Source: Atopomonas sediminilitoris
GTDB taxonomy: Bacteria; Pseudomonadota; Gammaproteobacteria; Pseudomonadales; Pseudomonadaceae
DNA: 64,000 bases
Assembly: GCF_022601735.1 (NCBI RefSeq)
Contig: NZ_JAKUMM010000007.1
Coordinates: 186,001 to 250,000, forward strand
Reading direction: 5' to 3'
The notes beneath the pieces were generated by a model, which had not been told where the DNA came from, searched no databases, and saw nothing but the letters and a program-made list of their open reading frames with translations. Positions 25,363 through 33,835 of this stretch are shown piece by piece; position 1 is the first letter of the stretch, and every line of letters begins with the position of its first letter. The translations under genes and the position numbers were made by a program.

Positions 25363-26655
25363 ATGCTGGAAAGACTGTTCCAACTCAGCGCACACCAAAC
25401 CACCGTGCGCACCGAAGTGCTGGCAGGTGTCACCACCTTCCTGACCATGGCCTACATCCTGTTTGTTAACCCCAACATGCTGGCCGAAACCGGCATGGAT
25501 AAAGGCGCGGTGTTTGTTGCGACCTGTTTAGCCGCCGCCATTGGCTCGCTGATCATGGGCCTGCTGGCCAACTACCCCATCGCCCTCGCTCCGGGCATGG
25601 GCTTGAACGCCTTCTTCACCTACACCGTGGTCTTAACCATGGGCTACAAGTGGCAAGTGGCCTTGGGTGCGGTGTTTATTTCCGGCGCGCTGTTCTTTTT
25701 ATTGTCGATTTTCAAAGTGCGCGAATGGATCATCAACAGCATCCCCATGGCGCTGCGCTCGGCGATTGCCGCCGGTATCGGCCTATTCTTGGCGCTGATT
25801 GCGCTGAAAAACGCCGGCATCGTGGTGGATCACCCCGCCACCTTGGTCACCTTGGGTGACATGACCGCCGCCGGCCCGATTCTGGCCACCTTAGGCTTCT
25901 TCATCATCGTGGCGCTGGCGCATCGTCAGGTCACCGGCGCGGTGATGATCGGCATCCTGATCATCACTGGCTTATCCATCGCCTTGGGTCAGTCGAGCAT
26001 CGACGGCGTGTTCTCTATGCCCCCCAGCCTGATGCCCACCCTGCTGGAGCTAGACATCGCCGGTGCGCTGGATATCGGCCTACTCAGCGTGATCTTCGCC
26101 TTCCTGTTTGTGGATTTGTTTGACACCTCCGGCACCCTGATTGGCGTGGCGCAAAAAGCCAAGCTGGTCGATGTCGACGGCAAAATGCCCAAGCTAGGCC
26201 GCGCCCTGCTGGCAGACAGCACCGCCACCATGGCTGGCGCCGCACTGGGTACCTCAACCACCACCAGCTACATCGAGTCTGCTGCGGGCATCAGTGCCGG
26301 CGGCCGTACCGGCTTGACGGCTTGCGTCGTCGCGGCGCTGTTTTTGGCTAGCCTGTTTATTTCGCCCCTAGCGGGTGCCGTGCCGGCATACGCCACCGCC
26401 CCTGCGCTGTTCTTTGTTGCCGTGCTGATGGCCGGCGGCTTGACCCAAGTGCATTGGGACGACATCACCGACGCCGCGCCGGTAGTGGTCACCACACTGG
26501 CCATGCCGCTGACCTTCTCGATCGCCAACGGCATCGCGTTTGGCTTCATTGCCTGGTGCGCCATCAAGCTGCTGGCTGGTCGCCACAAAGAACTGAACCC
26601 TGCCCTGCTGGTTTTGGGTGGCCTGTTCATCGTTAAACTGGGTTTCTTCGCCTAA
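25363..26655 (+). CDS. NCS2-family purine permease (AzgA/YjcD-like)
   Basis: 430 residues from ATG 25363 (GGGGA upstream; the in-frame ATG at 25297 lacks one). About 13 membrane helices. [32 protein letters not shown] and [20 protein letters not shown] are AzgA-type (adenine/guanine/hypoxanthine:H+ symporter) signatures. The 194-bp leader from 25169 has repeated G-rich blocks and may be structured. Its stop overlaps the trmA start by one base (TAATG). Confidence 0.92.
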   Translation: MLERLFQLSAHQTTVRTEVLAGVTTFLTMAYILFVNPNMLAETGMDKGAVFVATCLAAAIGSLIMGLLANYPIALAPGMGLNAFFTYTVVLTMGYKWQVALGAVFISGALFFLLSIFKVREWIINSIPMALRSAIAAGIGLFLALIALKNAGIVVDHPATLVTLGDMTAAGPILATLGFFIIVALAHRQVTGAVMIGILIITGLSIALGQSSIDGVFSMPPSLMPTLLELDIAGALDIGLLSVIFAFLFVDLFDTSGTLIGVAQKAKLVDVDGKMPKLGRALLADSTATMAGAALGTSTTTSYIESAAGISAGGRTGLTACVVAALFLASLFISPLAGAVPAYATAPALFFVAVLMAGGLTQVHWDDITDAAPVVVTTLAMPLTFSIANGIAFGFIAWCAIKLLAGRHKELNPALLVLGGLFIVKLGFFA

Positions 26656-27737
26656 TGACCACTGCGTTTAATCCTGCCGGCTACGACACCCAGCTCAACG
26701 CCAAAGCCGAGCGCCTGCGCGAGCTGCTGGCGCCGTTTGCCGCCCCCGAGCTGGAAATCTTCGACTCCCCGCGCGAGCACTACCGCTTGCGTGCGGAGTT
26801 TCGCCTCTGGCGCGAAGACGGCGAGCGTCACTACGCCATGTTTGATGGCGACAAGCGCAAACCCGTGTTCATTGACGATTTCCCGATCGCCAGTCAGCGC
26901 ATCAATGCACTGATGCCCGCACTGAAAGCCGCGTGGCAAGCCAGCGATGCGCTGTCGTTTAAGCTGTTTCAAGTGGAGTTTCTCACCACACTGGCCGGCG
27001 ATGCGCTGATTACCCTGTGCTACCACCGCCCGTTGGATGCCGCTTGGGAGGCCGCCGCCCAAGCCCTGGCCGCGCAGTTAAACGTTAGCGTTATTGGCCG
27101 CGCACGCGGCCAGCGCGTGGTGTTTGGCCGCGATTATGCGGAAGAAGCCTTAACCGTGGCCGGTCGCAGCTTTCGCTATCGCCAGCCGGAAGGAGCCTTC
27201 ACCCAGCCTAACGGCGCGGTGTGCCAGAAGATGCTCAACTGGGCCTACGACGTCATGGGCTCGCGTGAGGATGACCTGCTCGAGCTGTATTGCGGCAACG
27301 GCAACTTCACCCTGCCGCTGGCCAGCCGTGCGCGCCGCGCCTTGGCCACCGAAATCAGCAAAACCTCGGTGAATGCCGCGCTGCATAACCTGGCAGATAA
27401 CGACATCAACAACACCACGCTCGTGCGTCTCTCCGCCGAAGAACTGACCCAAGCACTCAACGGCGTGCGGCCGTTTCGGCGTCTGGCCGGCATTGATTTG
27501 TCCAGCTATGACTTTGGCACTGTGTTTGTCGACCCACCACGCGCAGGCATGGACCCGGACACCTGTGCGCTGACGCAACGCTTTGCCCGCATCCTGTACA
27601 TTTCGTGCAATCCGCAAACGCTGGCCAGCAACTTAGAGCAACTCAGCACCACGCACCGCATCACCCGTGCCGCATTGTTCGACCAGTTCCCGTACACCCA
27701 CCATATGGAAAGCGGCGTATTGCTGGAGCGACGCTAA
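26655..27737 (+). CDS. trmA: tRNA (uracil-54-C5)-methyltransferase
   Basis: 360 residues (E. coli 366). SAM-dependent enzyme making ribothymidine at T54 in the T-loop of nearly all tRNAs. Motifs: [15 protein letters not shown] (SAM), [11 protein letters not shown], catalytic Cys in [17 protein letters not shown]-terminal Glu in [12 protein letters not shown]. The ATG overlaps the stop of the purine permease gene, so the two are translationally coupled. Confidence 0.97.
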   Translation: MTTAFNPAGYDTQLNAKAERLRELLAPFAAPELEIFDSPREHYRLRAEFRLWREDGERHYAMFDGDKRKPVFIDDFPIASQRINALMPALKAAWQASDALSFKLFQVEFLTTLAGDALITLCYHRPLDAAWEAAAQALAAQLNVSVIGRARGQRVVFGRDYAEEALTVAGRSFRYRQPEGAFTQPNGAVCQKMLNWAYDVMGSREDDLLELYCGNGNFTLPLASRARRALATEISKTSVNAALHNLADNDINNTTLVRLSAEELTQALNGVRPFRRLAGIDLSSYDFGTVFVDPPRAGMDPDTCALTQRFARILYISCNPQTLASNLEQLSTTHRITRAALFDQFPYTHHMESGVLLERR

Positions 27738-27848
27738 ACGGTTGCCGGTACGCCGGTAACGCCAAGCCCCGATCGCCATACCAAGGCAGGGCGACATTAG
27801 CGGTGGAATGCACTAGGGTGAGGCCAATAACAACAAGGAGCCTCACCC

Positions 27849-28361
27849 ATGCGCCGTCTTATTCTCAGCGTTCTGTTTAGCCTCGTTGCCTTGGCCGGCT
27901 GCAGCAGCGATCCAGTCCCCACGGATGCGCTGATGCCGTCTCTACTGGGCCCTGAACGCTGGCATGACTTACGCACCTTTAGCCTCAGCCCTCTGCGCAC
28001 CAAAGGCCATCGCCTCGACCTAGAGCCCAAGGTTAACCAAGCACTGCGCCAAGCGCTGGAAGCCAAAGGCTATCGCTACCAAGCCGACGACGCCGACATT
28101 CGTGTGCTGTACGCCTTCGGCCTCAGCAGCCAAGCGGGCATCAATCAGCGCCCGGTGATCACCAGCCAAGGCACCTACACCCGCACCGAAATCATTCAAG
28201 AAGAACAGGTCCGCCTGGCGCTGCGCCTGCTCGACCGCAGTGACAATATTCTTTTGGATGTCGCCGGCAGTCGTACCCTGCAACACCCTGATCTGTCGCA
28301 GAAGGCTTTTGACCAAGCCGCCACGCGCTTGTTTAATGAGGTACCCCGCGCCACCCCTTGA
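27849..28361 (+). CDS. DUF4136-family lipoprotein
   Basis: 170 residues. Lipobox LVALAGC (MRRLILSVLFSLVALAGC). The mature domain shows the DUF4136 pattern: an early Tyr/Phe-Phe strand (LRTFSLSPLR), VNQALRQALEAKGYRYQ near the middle, DADIRVLYAF, and QAATRLFNEVP at the end. Function of the family is unknown; members are outer-membrane or periplasmic. AAGGAG before the ATG. It is followed 8 bp later by a related lipoprotein gene. Confidence 0.85.
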   Translation: MRRLILSVLFSLVALAGCSSDPVPTDALMPSLLGPERWHDLRTFSLSPLRTKGHRLDLEPKVNQALRQALEAKGYRYQADDADIRVLYAFGLSSQAGINQRPVITSQGTYTRTEIIQEEQVRLALRLLDRSDNILLDVAGSRTLQHPDLSQKAFDQAATRLFNEVPRATP

Positions 28362-28369
28362 GCCTGTTC

Positions 28370-28876
28370 ATGCGCCTACTAACCGCCGCCCTGCTCTTAT
28401 TCCCCTTCTTGCTCGGCGGCTGTGCGCAACAGCCCAGCTCAGAAAGCCCCAGCGCTGCCCAAGCACCGGCGAAAACCTACCGCATTGAGGCCGTGCTCAC
28501 CCGCGGCCACCAGCAATCGCAAGAGCACTTGCTAGAACCCGCCTTGCACCGCGCCATGCAAGCCAAAGGCTATGTCGCCCTGCCACCACAACAACAAGCC
28601 GACTTGCTACTGCGCTACAGCGCCGAGCTACGCAATAAAACCCTGAAGCAAGTCGTCTTAAAACAAGACGCCCACGGCAGCCTTTACGAAGAGCTAGTCG
28701 CCGTGCCAGAGCAAGTGGGCGAGCTCATGCTGAATATTGAAGACACCCGCGATAACCAAGGGGTGTTTAGTGTGCAACTGCGCAATGACATCAAGCCCTC
28801 GGCGCAGGATGCGCAAAGTCGTTATAACGGTTTTGCTGAGCGGATTTTGCGGGGGTTTCCAGAGTATCGACCCTAA
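28370..28876 (+). CDS. Second DUF4136-like lipoprotein (tandem paralogue)
   Basis: 168 residues from ATG 28370. Lipobox FLLGGC. It has the same layout as the preceding protein: AKTYRIEAVL strand, LEPALHRAMQAKGYVALPPQ (compare VNQALRQALEAKGYRYQADD), QADLLLRYSAEL, and ending RYNGFAERILRGFPEYRP. Sequence identity is low outside these blocks, so the duplication is old. Probably co-transcribed with its neighbour; perhaps the two form a complex (inference). Confidence 0.78.
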   Translation: MRLLTAALLLFPFLLGGCAQQPSSESPSAAQAPAKTYRIEAVLTRGHQQSQEHLLEPALHRAMQAKGYVALPPQQQADLLLRYSAELRNKTLKQVVLKQDAHGSLYEELVAVPEQVGELMLNIEDTRDNQGVFSVQLRNDIKPSAQDAQSRYNGFAERILRGFPEYRP

Positions 28877-28910
28877 CCCTCATTCACCAAGCGCAACACA
28901 CTGAGGATAA

Positions 28911-28982
28911 ATGGACACCATTCTCGCCTTCGCCATAAGCCGTCTCGGCGACTTCATAGCAGAAGTTCTACTCAGAAAATAA
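28911..28982 (+). CDS. Possible 23-residue peptide
   Basis: A short frame with GAGG four bases before the ATG encodes a 23-aa amphipathic helix-like peptide (MDTILAFAISRLGDFIAEV then LLRK). It has one hydrophobic face and Lys/Arg at the end, a composition seen in small membrane peptides and type I toxins. No antisense RNA promoter is evident. Coding status is unproven. Confidence 0.25.
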   Translation: MDTILAFAISRLGDFIAEVLLRK

Positions 28983-29034
28983 TAGCTGTAGCACCTCGAT
29001 TGCAGGCCTAGAAAAATCAATAAGGAAAGATCAA

Positions 29035-29709
29035 ATGGAATTGAAAAACGCAGTGCCGTGGGGCCGATCATTGGCAGAATATAAAAAGATGTTCTGCCTT
29101 TCTGAACACGATCTAACCAAGTCGATCCTAGGCTGCGGTGACGGCCCGGCATCGTTCAATGCTGAATTGACCAAGCTTGGTGGCTCTGTCACCTCCATTG
29201 ATCCGGTTTACTCCTTCTCGCACGATCAATTAAAGAGCCGAATCGACGAGGTTTATGATGAAGTCATGCCACAAATGGAGCGCACGAAAAGCAACTACCT
29301 ATGGAGCACCATAGCCTCCGTCGAAGAGCTTGGAAAAATAAGAATGGCTGCTATGGGGACTTTCCTAGCGGACTACGAACAAGGTAAACAAGAAAACCGC
29401 TATATAGACGCGGCTCTACCAAAACTGCCTTTCGAGGCTCAGCAGTTTGATCTTGCCGTTTGCTCGCACTTCCTATTCCTCTACAGCGAGCAACTGAGCC
29501 TTCAACAACATTTAGACGCAATCCTCGAACTAAACCGCGTCGCAAAAGAAGTGCGGATTTACCCGTTAACCACTCTTAAAGGCGAACAGTCAGAGTATGT
29601 AGAGCCGCTTCTCATGCACCTTGCTGCACGAAATATGAAATGCACAGTTTCACGAAGCGATTATCGATTCCAGAAAAATGCAGTCAACATTCTGACAATC
29701 ACGCCTTAA
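29035..29709 (+). CDS. SAM-dependent methyltransferase-like protein, AT-richer gene
   Basis: 224 residues. The N-terminal part SILGCGDGPASFNAELTKLG with VTSIDPVYSFS is a class I SAM-binding motif I/post-I. LPFEAQQFDLAVCSHFLFLY gives motif IV, and ELNRVAKEVRIYPLTTLKGE a later strand. The substrate is unknown. Base composition is clearly more AT-rich than adjacent genes and codon use differs (AAA, ATA, AGA, CTA), suggesting recent acquisition. It has isolated flanks: a 150-bp gap upstream and a repeat element downstream. Ribosome-binding site AAGGAAAG. Confidence 0.8.
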   Translation: MELKNAVPWGRSLAEYKKMFCLSEHDLTKSILGCGDGPASFNAELTKLGGSVTSIDPVYSFSHDQLKSRIDEVYDEVMPQMERTKSNYLWSTIASVEELGKIRMAAMGTFLADYEQGKQENRYIDAALPKLPFEAQQFDLAVCSHFLFLYSEQLSLQQHLDAILELNRVAKEVRIYPLTTLKGEQSEYVEPLLMHLAARNMKCTVSRSDYRFQKNAVNILTITP

Positions 29710-29740
29710 AGCGCCTTGGCTCCAGTATCAAAAAACATCA

Positions 29741-29760
29741 GCGCCTAGCTAGTTAGGCGC
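29741..29760 (+). terminator. Hairpin after the methyltransferase gene
   Basis: GCGCCTA (29741-29747) pairs with TAGGCGC (29754-29760). It is 32 bp after the stop and has no proper T-run, so it is a weak terminator candidate. Confidence 0.4.
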
Positions 29761-29780
29761 GCTTAATTACGAGCGCTGAT

Positions 29781-30238
29781 TTCGCCTCCCGGCGACTTAC
29801 TATTCTTTGCGAAAGAATAGTAAGCACAAGAAACAGGCCCCCGCCATTGGCCCGGCTGCGCCGGGTTCCCTCACTCCAGGCTTCTTCCAGAGGCCCAGCC
29901 CGAAGGGGGCGTTGGTGCAGGTCGATGGCTTGGCGGTTTCAATGTGTTAGCTGTTGTTGAGCTGACGTATTTCAATTGTTGATGTTTTGAAAACGCATTT
30001 CGTGCGAAGGCGACAACCCCTTGGTGTTCGGCTGAGCAGAGGGTTTGCGCAGCGGGGCGCGAGACAGGGATGTCGAGCGAGTGGCGATGGGCCAGGATGG
30101 CCATTCGCCGCGACCCGTGGAGCAGGCCCGGCGCGAAGGGAGTTTGGCCGCAGGCCAAACCCGGACACAGGGTGCCCTTCTTCTTTGGTTACTTTCTTCT
30201 TGGGCACGCAAGAAGAAAGTGACGCGCCGGGAGGGCGC
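29781..30238. repeat. ~460 bp non-coding element with inverted hairpin ends
   Basis: The left end (CGCCTCCCGGCGACTTAC from 29783) leads into a 13-bp perfect hairpin (29796-29808 with 29812-29824). The right end, read on the minus strand, begins CGCCCTCCCGGCGCGTCAC and leads into a 12-bp hairpin (ACTTTCTTCTTG/CAAGAAGAAAGT at about 30191-30220). Both are followed by AAGAA-containing, G-rich sequence, so the two ends are related and inverted. The interior is GC-rich with only weak overlapping frames. The form fits the intergenic repeats abundant in Pseudomonas; copy number needs a genome search. Confidence 0.6.
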
Positions 30239-30315
30239 AATGAAATGCATCAACTCACGCGGGAATCAGCTTGCCGCAAAAGCTAAGTCAAACAAACCGC
30301 AGCAACTAACCTCGC

Positions 30316-30693
30316 TTACCCACGACGCCCCATCAAAAACACCGCCAACACCAAGCTCACGCCCTCTAGACCCAGCGCAATGTAATTGAACTGTTGCTCA
30401 CCACCGTCGATAAAAATCCCCGCCAAACGCGCGCCAAACATCGCAAAGTAAGCGATACCCAACAGACGCAAGGCGTTAAAACGATCCGCCTCACTCTTTA
30501 GGCTCAACAGCAAATACACGGCCAAACCAATCTCTAAGCCGCCGTAGTAAGCGCGCACATCGGTCACCGCGGCGGAGGTCAACAACCCCATGCCCGACAG
30601 TTCGGCCATCTGCAGCGGCACAATCAAGTAGGCCAAGCCAAAGCCCAGCAAAGCCACCGCCTGCAGAATCAAAAACGCTTGTTTCACTCGCAT
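30316..30693 (-). CDS. DUF4345-type small membrane protein
   Basis: 125 residues, four predicted membrane helices (AFLILQAVALLGFGLAYLIV; LEIGLAVYLLLSL; LLGIAYFAMFGARLAGIFID; ALGLEGVSLVLAVFLMG). DVRAYYGGLEIG is the family motif. Function unknown. GGAGTGATGT precedes the ATG. It stands alone between the repeat element and the DUF411 gene. Confidence 0.8.
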   Translation of the reverse strand: MRVKQAFLILQAVALLGFGLAYLIVPLQMAELSGMGLLTSAAVTDVRAYYGGLEIGLAVYLLLSLKSEADRFNALRLLGIAYFAMFGARLAGIFIDGGEQQFNYIALGLEGVSLVLAVFLMGRRG

Positions 30694-30835
30694 ACATCAC
30701 TCCTCAAAACGCCCCAGCCGGAACGTAGACAAAAACAGGCCGCCAGCATACCCATGCGCTGACAAAGGTCAAAGCCAAGCGCATCTGCCGTACCATAGAC
30801 TGACACCTTACTCGCCAGCATCTTACGGAGTCTGC

Positions 30836-31276
30836 ATGTTGTTAATCCGCGCCAGCCTTATCGCCGCCCTAAGCCTTTCAAGCTTCGCCAGCATGGCCGC
30901 TGAAGTGATCGACGTGTACCGCAATGAAAGCTGTGGCTGCTGCAAAGCGTGGATTGAGCACTTAGAAGACAACGGCTTCACCGTACAAGACCACGTAGAA
31001 AACGACATGAGCGCGATCAAACAACGCCTTGGCGTGCCGTATGCCATGGGCTCGTGCCACACCGGCGTATACCAAGGCAAATTCGTTGAAGGCCATGTGC
31101 CTGCCAGCGATATCTTGGCGCTCAAACAGCGCAATGACTTGCTCGGCCTTGCCGTGCCCGGCATGCCCCTAGGCTCGCCCGGTATGGAGATGGGCGCCCG
31201 CAAAGAGGCCTACGACGTGGTTGGCCTGCATAAAGACGGCCAGAGCGAAGTGATCCAACACTATGCCGGCGAATAA
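30836..31276 (+). CDS. DUF411 periplasmic metal-binding protein
   Basis: 146 residues with a signal peptide (cleavage near SMAAEV). The mature protein starts VIDVYRNESCGCCKAWIEHL. Paired Cys (CGCC), MGSCHTG, and EGHVPASDILAL are the conserved DUF411 positions, expected to bind Cu or another soft metal. DUF411 genes often sit in copper or silver resistance loci, but no such locus is here. GGAG before the ATG; strong terminator after. Confidence 0.87.
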   Translation: MLLIRASLIAALSLSSFASMAAEVIDVYRNESCGCCKAWIEHLEDNGFTVQDHVENDMSAIKQRLGVPYAMGSCHTGVYQGKFVEGHVPASDILALKQRNDLLGLAVPGMPLGSPGMEMGARKEAYDVVGLHKDGQSEVIQHYAGE

Positions 31277-31281
31277 CCGAC

Positions 31282-31317
31282 TGCGCCGCTGTACTGCGGC
31301 GGCGCACTATTTTTTTC
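31282..31317 (+). terminator. Terminator of the DUF411 gene
   Basis: TGCGCCGC/GCGGCGCA stem directly after the stop, followed by CTATTTTTTT. Confidence 0.88.
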
Positions 31318-31325
31318 GCGCAACG

Positions 31326-31358
31326 AAAAAAGCCTGAGTCTTGCGACTCAGGCTTTTT
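31326..31358 (-). terminator. Terminator of the tRNA-Val-tRNA-Asp transcript
   Basis: GCCTGAGTC/GACTCAGGC stem with TTGC loop and flanking A-/T-runs (31326-31340 with 31345-31358). On the minus strand it lies 5 bases after the tRNA-Asp CCA end. Confidence 0.92.
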
Positions 31359-31362
31359 AATA

Positions 31363-31439
31363 TGGCGCAGCGGACGGGACTCGAACCCGCGACCCCCGGC
31401 GTGACAGGCCGGTATTCTAACCGACTGAACTACCGCTGC
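31363..31439 (-). tRNA. tRNA-Asp (GTC)
   Basis: 77 nt on the minus strand including encoded CCA (complement of TGG at 31363-31365). Cloverleaf parts: GTAGTTCAGTCGGTTAGAAT (D-arm), anticodon loop CCTGTCACG with GTC, GGTTCGAGTCC T-arm, acceptor GCAGCGG/CCGCTGC. Very close to E. coli tRNA-Asp. It is second in a two-tRNA transcript. Confidence 0.97.
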
Positions 31440-31454
31440 GCGTTACCTCAAGAG

Positions 31455-31530
31455 TGGTGGGTGGTGACGGGATCGAACCGCCGACCCGCTGCTTGTAAGG
31501 CAGCTGCTCTCCCAGCTGAGCTAACCACCC
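31455..31530 (-). tRNA. tRNA-Val (TAC)
   Basis: 76 nt on the minus strand with encoded CCA. Acceptor GGGTGGT/ACCACCC, TAGCTCAGCTGGGAGAGC D-arm, anticodon TAC in CCTTACAAG, GGTTCGATCCC T-arm. It is first gene of the Val-Asp transcript, 15 bp before tRNA-Asp. Confidence 0.97.
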
Positions 31531-31552
31531 GTTTGCTCTCGAAGTGGGGCGC

Positions 31553-31581
31553 ATTCTAGGGAGCAGAACTGCGCTTGGCAA
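31553..31581 (-). promoter_or_regulatory. Sigma-70 promoter of the tRNA pair
   Basis: Minus strand: TTGCCA (complement of 31576-31581), 17-bp spacer, TAGAAT (complement of 31553-31558), then a GC-rich discriminator GCGCCCC. That discriminator is typical of stable-RNA promoters under stringent control. Confidence 0.85.
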
Positions 31582-31688
31582 CCCCTGTTTTTAAATTTTT
31601 TTATGTAATAGCAATAAGTTACGACTTGCCCTTGGCCTTGTGCCGCTGACACGGGAATAATGCCCTTTTGCGCCGAGAGTGATGTTTT

Positions 31689-32606
31689 ATGTGGTTTCGT
31701 AACCTGCTGGTTTATCGCCTGACTCAAGACCTGCCCCTCACCGAAGACGGTTTAAATGAAGCCCTTGCGCAAAAGCCTGCGCGCGCCTGCGGCTCGCAAG
31801 AGCTCGCCACCTACGGTTTCACTCCAGCACTGGGCAAACACAGCGACGCGCTGGCCCATGTCAGCGGCGACTTTTTCTTAATTGCTGCGCGCAAAGAAGA
31901 ACGCATCCTGCCCTCCAGCGTGGTGCGTGATGCGGTAAAAGAGAAAGTCGACGAGATCGAAGCGCGCGACCATCGCAAGGTCTACAAAAAAGAGCGCGAC
32001 CAGATCAAAGACGAGATCACCCAAACCCTGTTGCCGCGCGCTTTCTTGCGCCGCTCCACCACGTGGGCGGCCATTGCCCCGAAGCAAGGCTGGGTATTGG
32101 TCGACGCTTCCAGCGCCAAGCGAGCTGAAGACTTGCTCAGCACCCTGCGCGAAGCACTGGGCAGTCTGCCTGTGCGTCCGCTGTCGGTAAAAATCGCCCC
32201 GGCGGCCACGCTGACCCAGTGGGTCAGCGAACAAGCCGCCAGCCATGATTTGGTGATTGGTGATGAGTGCGAGCTGCGCGACAGCCACGAAGACGGCGGC
32301 ATCATCCGCGCCAAACGCCAAGACCTTACCAGCGAAGAAATCCAGCAACACCTCACCGCCGGCAAGCAAGTGGTGCGCTTGAGCCTCGCGTGGCAAGAAA
32401 AACTGAGCTTCTTGCTCGACGACAAGCTCGGCATCAAACGCCTGCGCTTTGAGGACTTACTGCAAGACCAAGCCGCCGAAGAAGGTGGCGACGACGCAGC
32501 CGCACAAATGGACGCCAGCTTCACCCTGATGATGCTGACCTTCAAAGAGTGCCTGCCGCAACTGATCGAAGCCCTCGGCGGCGAAGAAGTCCCCAGCGGC
32601 ATTTAA
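31689..32606 (+). CDS. rdgC: Recombination-associated protein RdgC
   Basis: 305 residues (E. coli 303). It forms a dimeric ring round duplex DNA and restrains RecA. Starts [15 protein letters not shown]; conserved [40 protein letters not shown] and [20 protein letters not shown]. Complete and undisturbed, divergent from the tRNA pair. Confidence 0.97.
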   Translation: MWFRNLLVYRLTQDLPLTEDGLNEALAQKPARACGSQELATYGFTPALGKHSDALAHVSGDFFLIAARKEERILPSSVVRDAVKEKVDEIEARDHRKVYKKERDQIKDEITQTLLPRAFLRRSTTWAAIAPKQGWVLVDASSAKRAEDLLSTLREALGSLPVRPLSVKIAPAATLTQWVSEQAASHDLVIGDECELRDSHEDGGIIRAKRQDLTSEEIQQHLTAGKQVVRLSLAWQEKLSFLLDDKLGIKRLRFEDLLQDQAAEEGGDDAAAQMDASFTLMMLTFKECLPQLIEALGGEEVPSGI

Positions 32607-32628
32607 CCGCTCAGGCCATAGCCCGTAC

Positions 32629-33039
32629 TCAGCGCGCTATGGCCTGACTCTTGGGGGCTGGCCGTTTACCGGCCAACTTAAGTATCCGCAAAAAATTAGG
32701 GCACTCTAAGTGACTGGGCGCTTGGCACTCAGCCGCGTGCAGCAAGCCCTCGCGCATCCTTGTTAACTGCCGAATATGCGCACTGAGCTGTGCGGCTTTA
32801 TCGCGCAGCAATTGCCGATCAATCTCGCCCTTGGACGACTGAAACAAGCCGGCAATTTCTTCCAGCGAAAACCCCACCTGCCGCGCCAACGTAATCAACG
32901 CCAAGCGCTGCACCACTTGCGCATCAAACTGACGCCGCAGGCCGTTGCGCCCATTGGAGCGAATCAGGCCTTTTTCCTCATAAAACCTAAGCGTTGACGC
33001 TGGCAACCCTGAAGCCTGTGCCACCTCACCGATATCCAT
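32629..33039 (-). CDS. MerR-family regulator with C-x7-C motif
   Basis: 136 residues. N-terminal winged HTH (GEVAQASGLPASTLRFYEEK GLI...LRRQF) and dimerisation helix (~75-105) are typical MerR. The C-terminal loop ECQAPSHLECPNF has Cys105 and Cys113, the C-x7-CP spacing of copper sensors such as CueR, but the rest of the loop differs. The four-Cys Fe-S motif of SoxR is absent. Divergent from tpm, with a 14-bp perfect dyad in the promoter between them. A metal or metalloid sensor controlling tpm is the best inference. Confidence 0.85.
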   Translation of the reverse strand: MDIGEVAQASGLPASTLRFYEEKGLIRSNGRNGLRRQFDAQVVQRLALITLARQVGFSLEEIAGLFQSSKGEIDRQLLRDKAAQLSAHIRQLTRMREGLLHAAECQAPSHLECPNFLRILKLAGKRPAPKSQAIAR

Positions 33040-33061
33040 AACACCTGCCTCCTAATTCCGC

Positions 33062-33092
33062 TTGACCTCAAGTTAACTTGAAGAAGCAGGAT
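33062..33092 (+). promoter_or_regulatory. MerR-type promoter of tpm with SoxR-box-like dyad
   Basis: -35 TTGACC (33062-33067), then TCAAGTTAACTTGA (33068-33081, a perfect palindrome) inside a 19-bp spacer, then a -10 candidate CAGGAT (33087-33092). The long 19-bp spacer with the dyad between the hexamers is the hallmark of MerR-activated promoters. The core equals the inner part of the E. coli soxS SoxR box as I remember it. Confidence 0.75.
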
Positions 33093-33149
33093 AGCGCATC
33101 GCCCGCCAGACAAATGCTGCAGCGGGCACTCAATGCACAGGAGAAGATC

Positions 33150-33794
33150 ATGAACGCAGACTTTTGGCACCAGCGCTGGACACAAAACGAAATTGGCTTT
33201 CACGAAGGCCACGTCAATCAGCAGCTGTTTCGTCACCATCAGCAGCTAGGGCTGGCGCAAGGTTGTTGGGTCTTTGTACCGCTATGCGGCAAAACCAACG
33301 ATATCGCTTGGCTGCTCAGCCAAGGCTATCAAGTTAAAGGCATCGAGCTGCATGAAGCCGCCGTTATTGAGCTTTTTGAGCAGCTGCAGATCAGCGCTGA
33401 AGTCAGCACTCAAGGCTCGCTCAAGCGCTATAGCGCGCAAGGCATTAGTATTTTTAGCGGCGATGTTTTTGCCCTAACTCAAGCGCTGCTCGGCCCAGTG
33501 GATGCGGTGTATGACCGCGCTGCCTTGATTGCTTTGCCCGACGAGATGCGCCAGCGCTACGCCCCACACCTACTGGCCATCACGCAGCATGCCGCGCAAC
33601 TGCTTATTTGCTACGAATTTGATAAGCAACAGCGCCAAGGCCCGCCCTTTTCCGTTGAACTCGACGAGATTCAACTCTTATACGGCCAGGCCTTTGCTTT
33701 TAATCGACTCGAGCGCCAAGTGTTGCCGCAGTTTTTAGAAGGTGTTGATGCCACAGCCGTGGCGTGGCTACTCAGCCCCAAGCCGCAACTGTAA
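33150..33794 (+). CDS. tpm: Thiopurine S-methyltransferase
   Basis: 214 residues from ATG 33150 with AGGAG upstream. SAM-dependent TPMT: starts MNADFWHQRWTQNEIGFHEG, motif I FVPLCGKTNDIAWLLSQGY, VDAVYDRAALIALP. In Pseudomonas tpm confers tellurite tolerance and methylates selenium and thiol compounds. It is activated, by inference, by the divergent MerR protein through the 33062-33092 promoter. Confidence 0.94.
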   Translation: MNADFWHQRWTQNEIGFHEGHVNQQLFRHHQQLGLAQGCWVFVPLCGKTNDIAWLLSQGYQVKGIELHEAAVIELFEQLQISAEVSTQGSLKRYSAQGISIFSGDVFALTQALLGPVDAVYDRAALIALPDEMRQRYAPHLLAITQHAAQLLICYEFDKQQRQGPPFSVELDEIQLLYGQAFAFNRLERQVLPQFLEGVDATAVAWLLSPKPQL

Positions 33795-33835
33795 AGCCGC
33801 TACACCTTGCCCAGCCTATGCCGGGCAAGGTGCCT

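Noticed and set aside
29987..30389. Overlapping frames of 80-115 codons on both strands inside the hairpin-bounded element
   Set aside because: They shift frame over the same GC-rich sequence, include the hairpin stem, and lack ribosome-binding sites and domain-like composition. They are typical chance frames of repeats.
31363..31530. tRNA pair as an integration site of an island
   Set aside because: No integrase gene and no duplicated tRNA 3' end was found nearby; rdgC and the DUF411 gene flank the pair with ordinary spacing.
33062..33092. Naming the MerR protein SoxR because of the SoxR-box-like dyad
   Set aside because: The four-cysteine Fe-S motif is absent; only C-x7-C is present, so SoxR identity is not supported.
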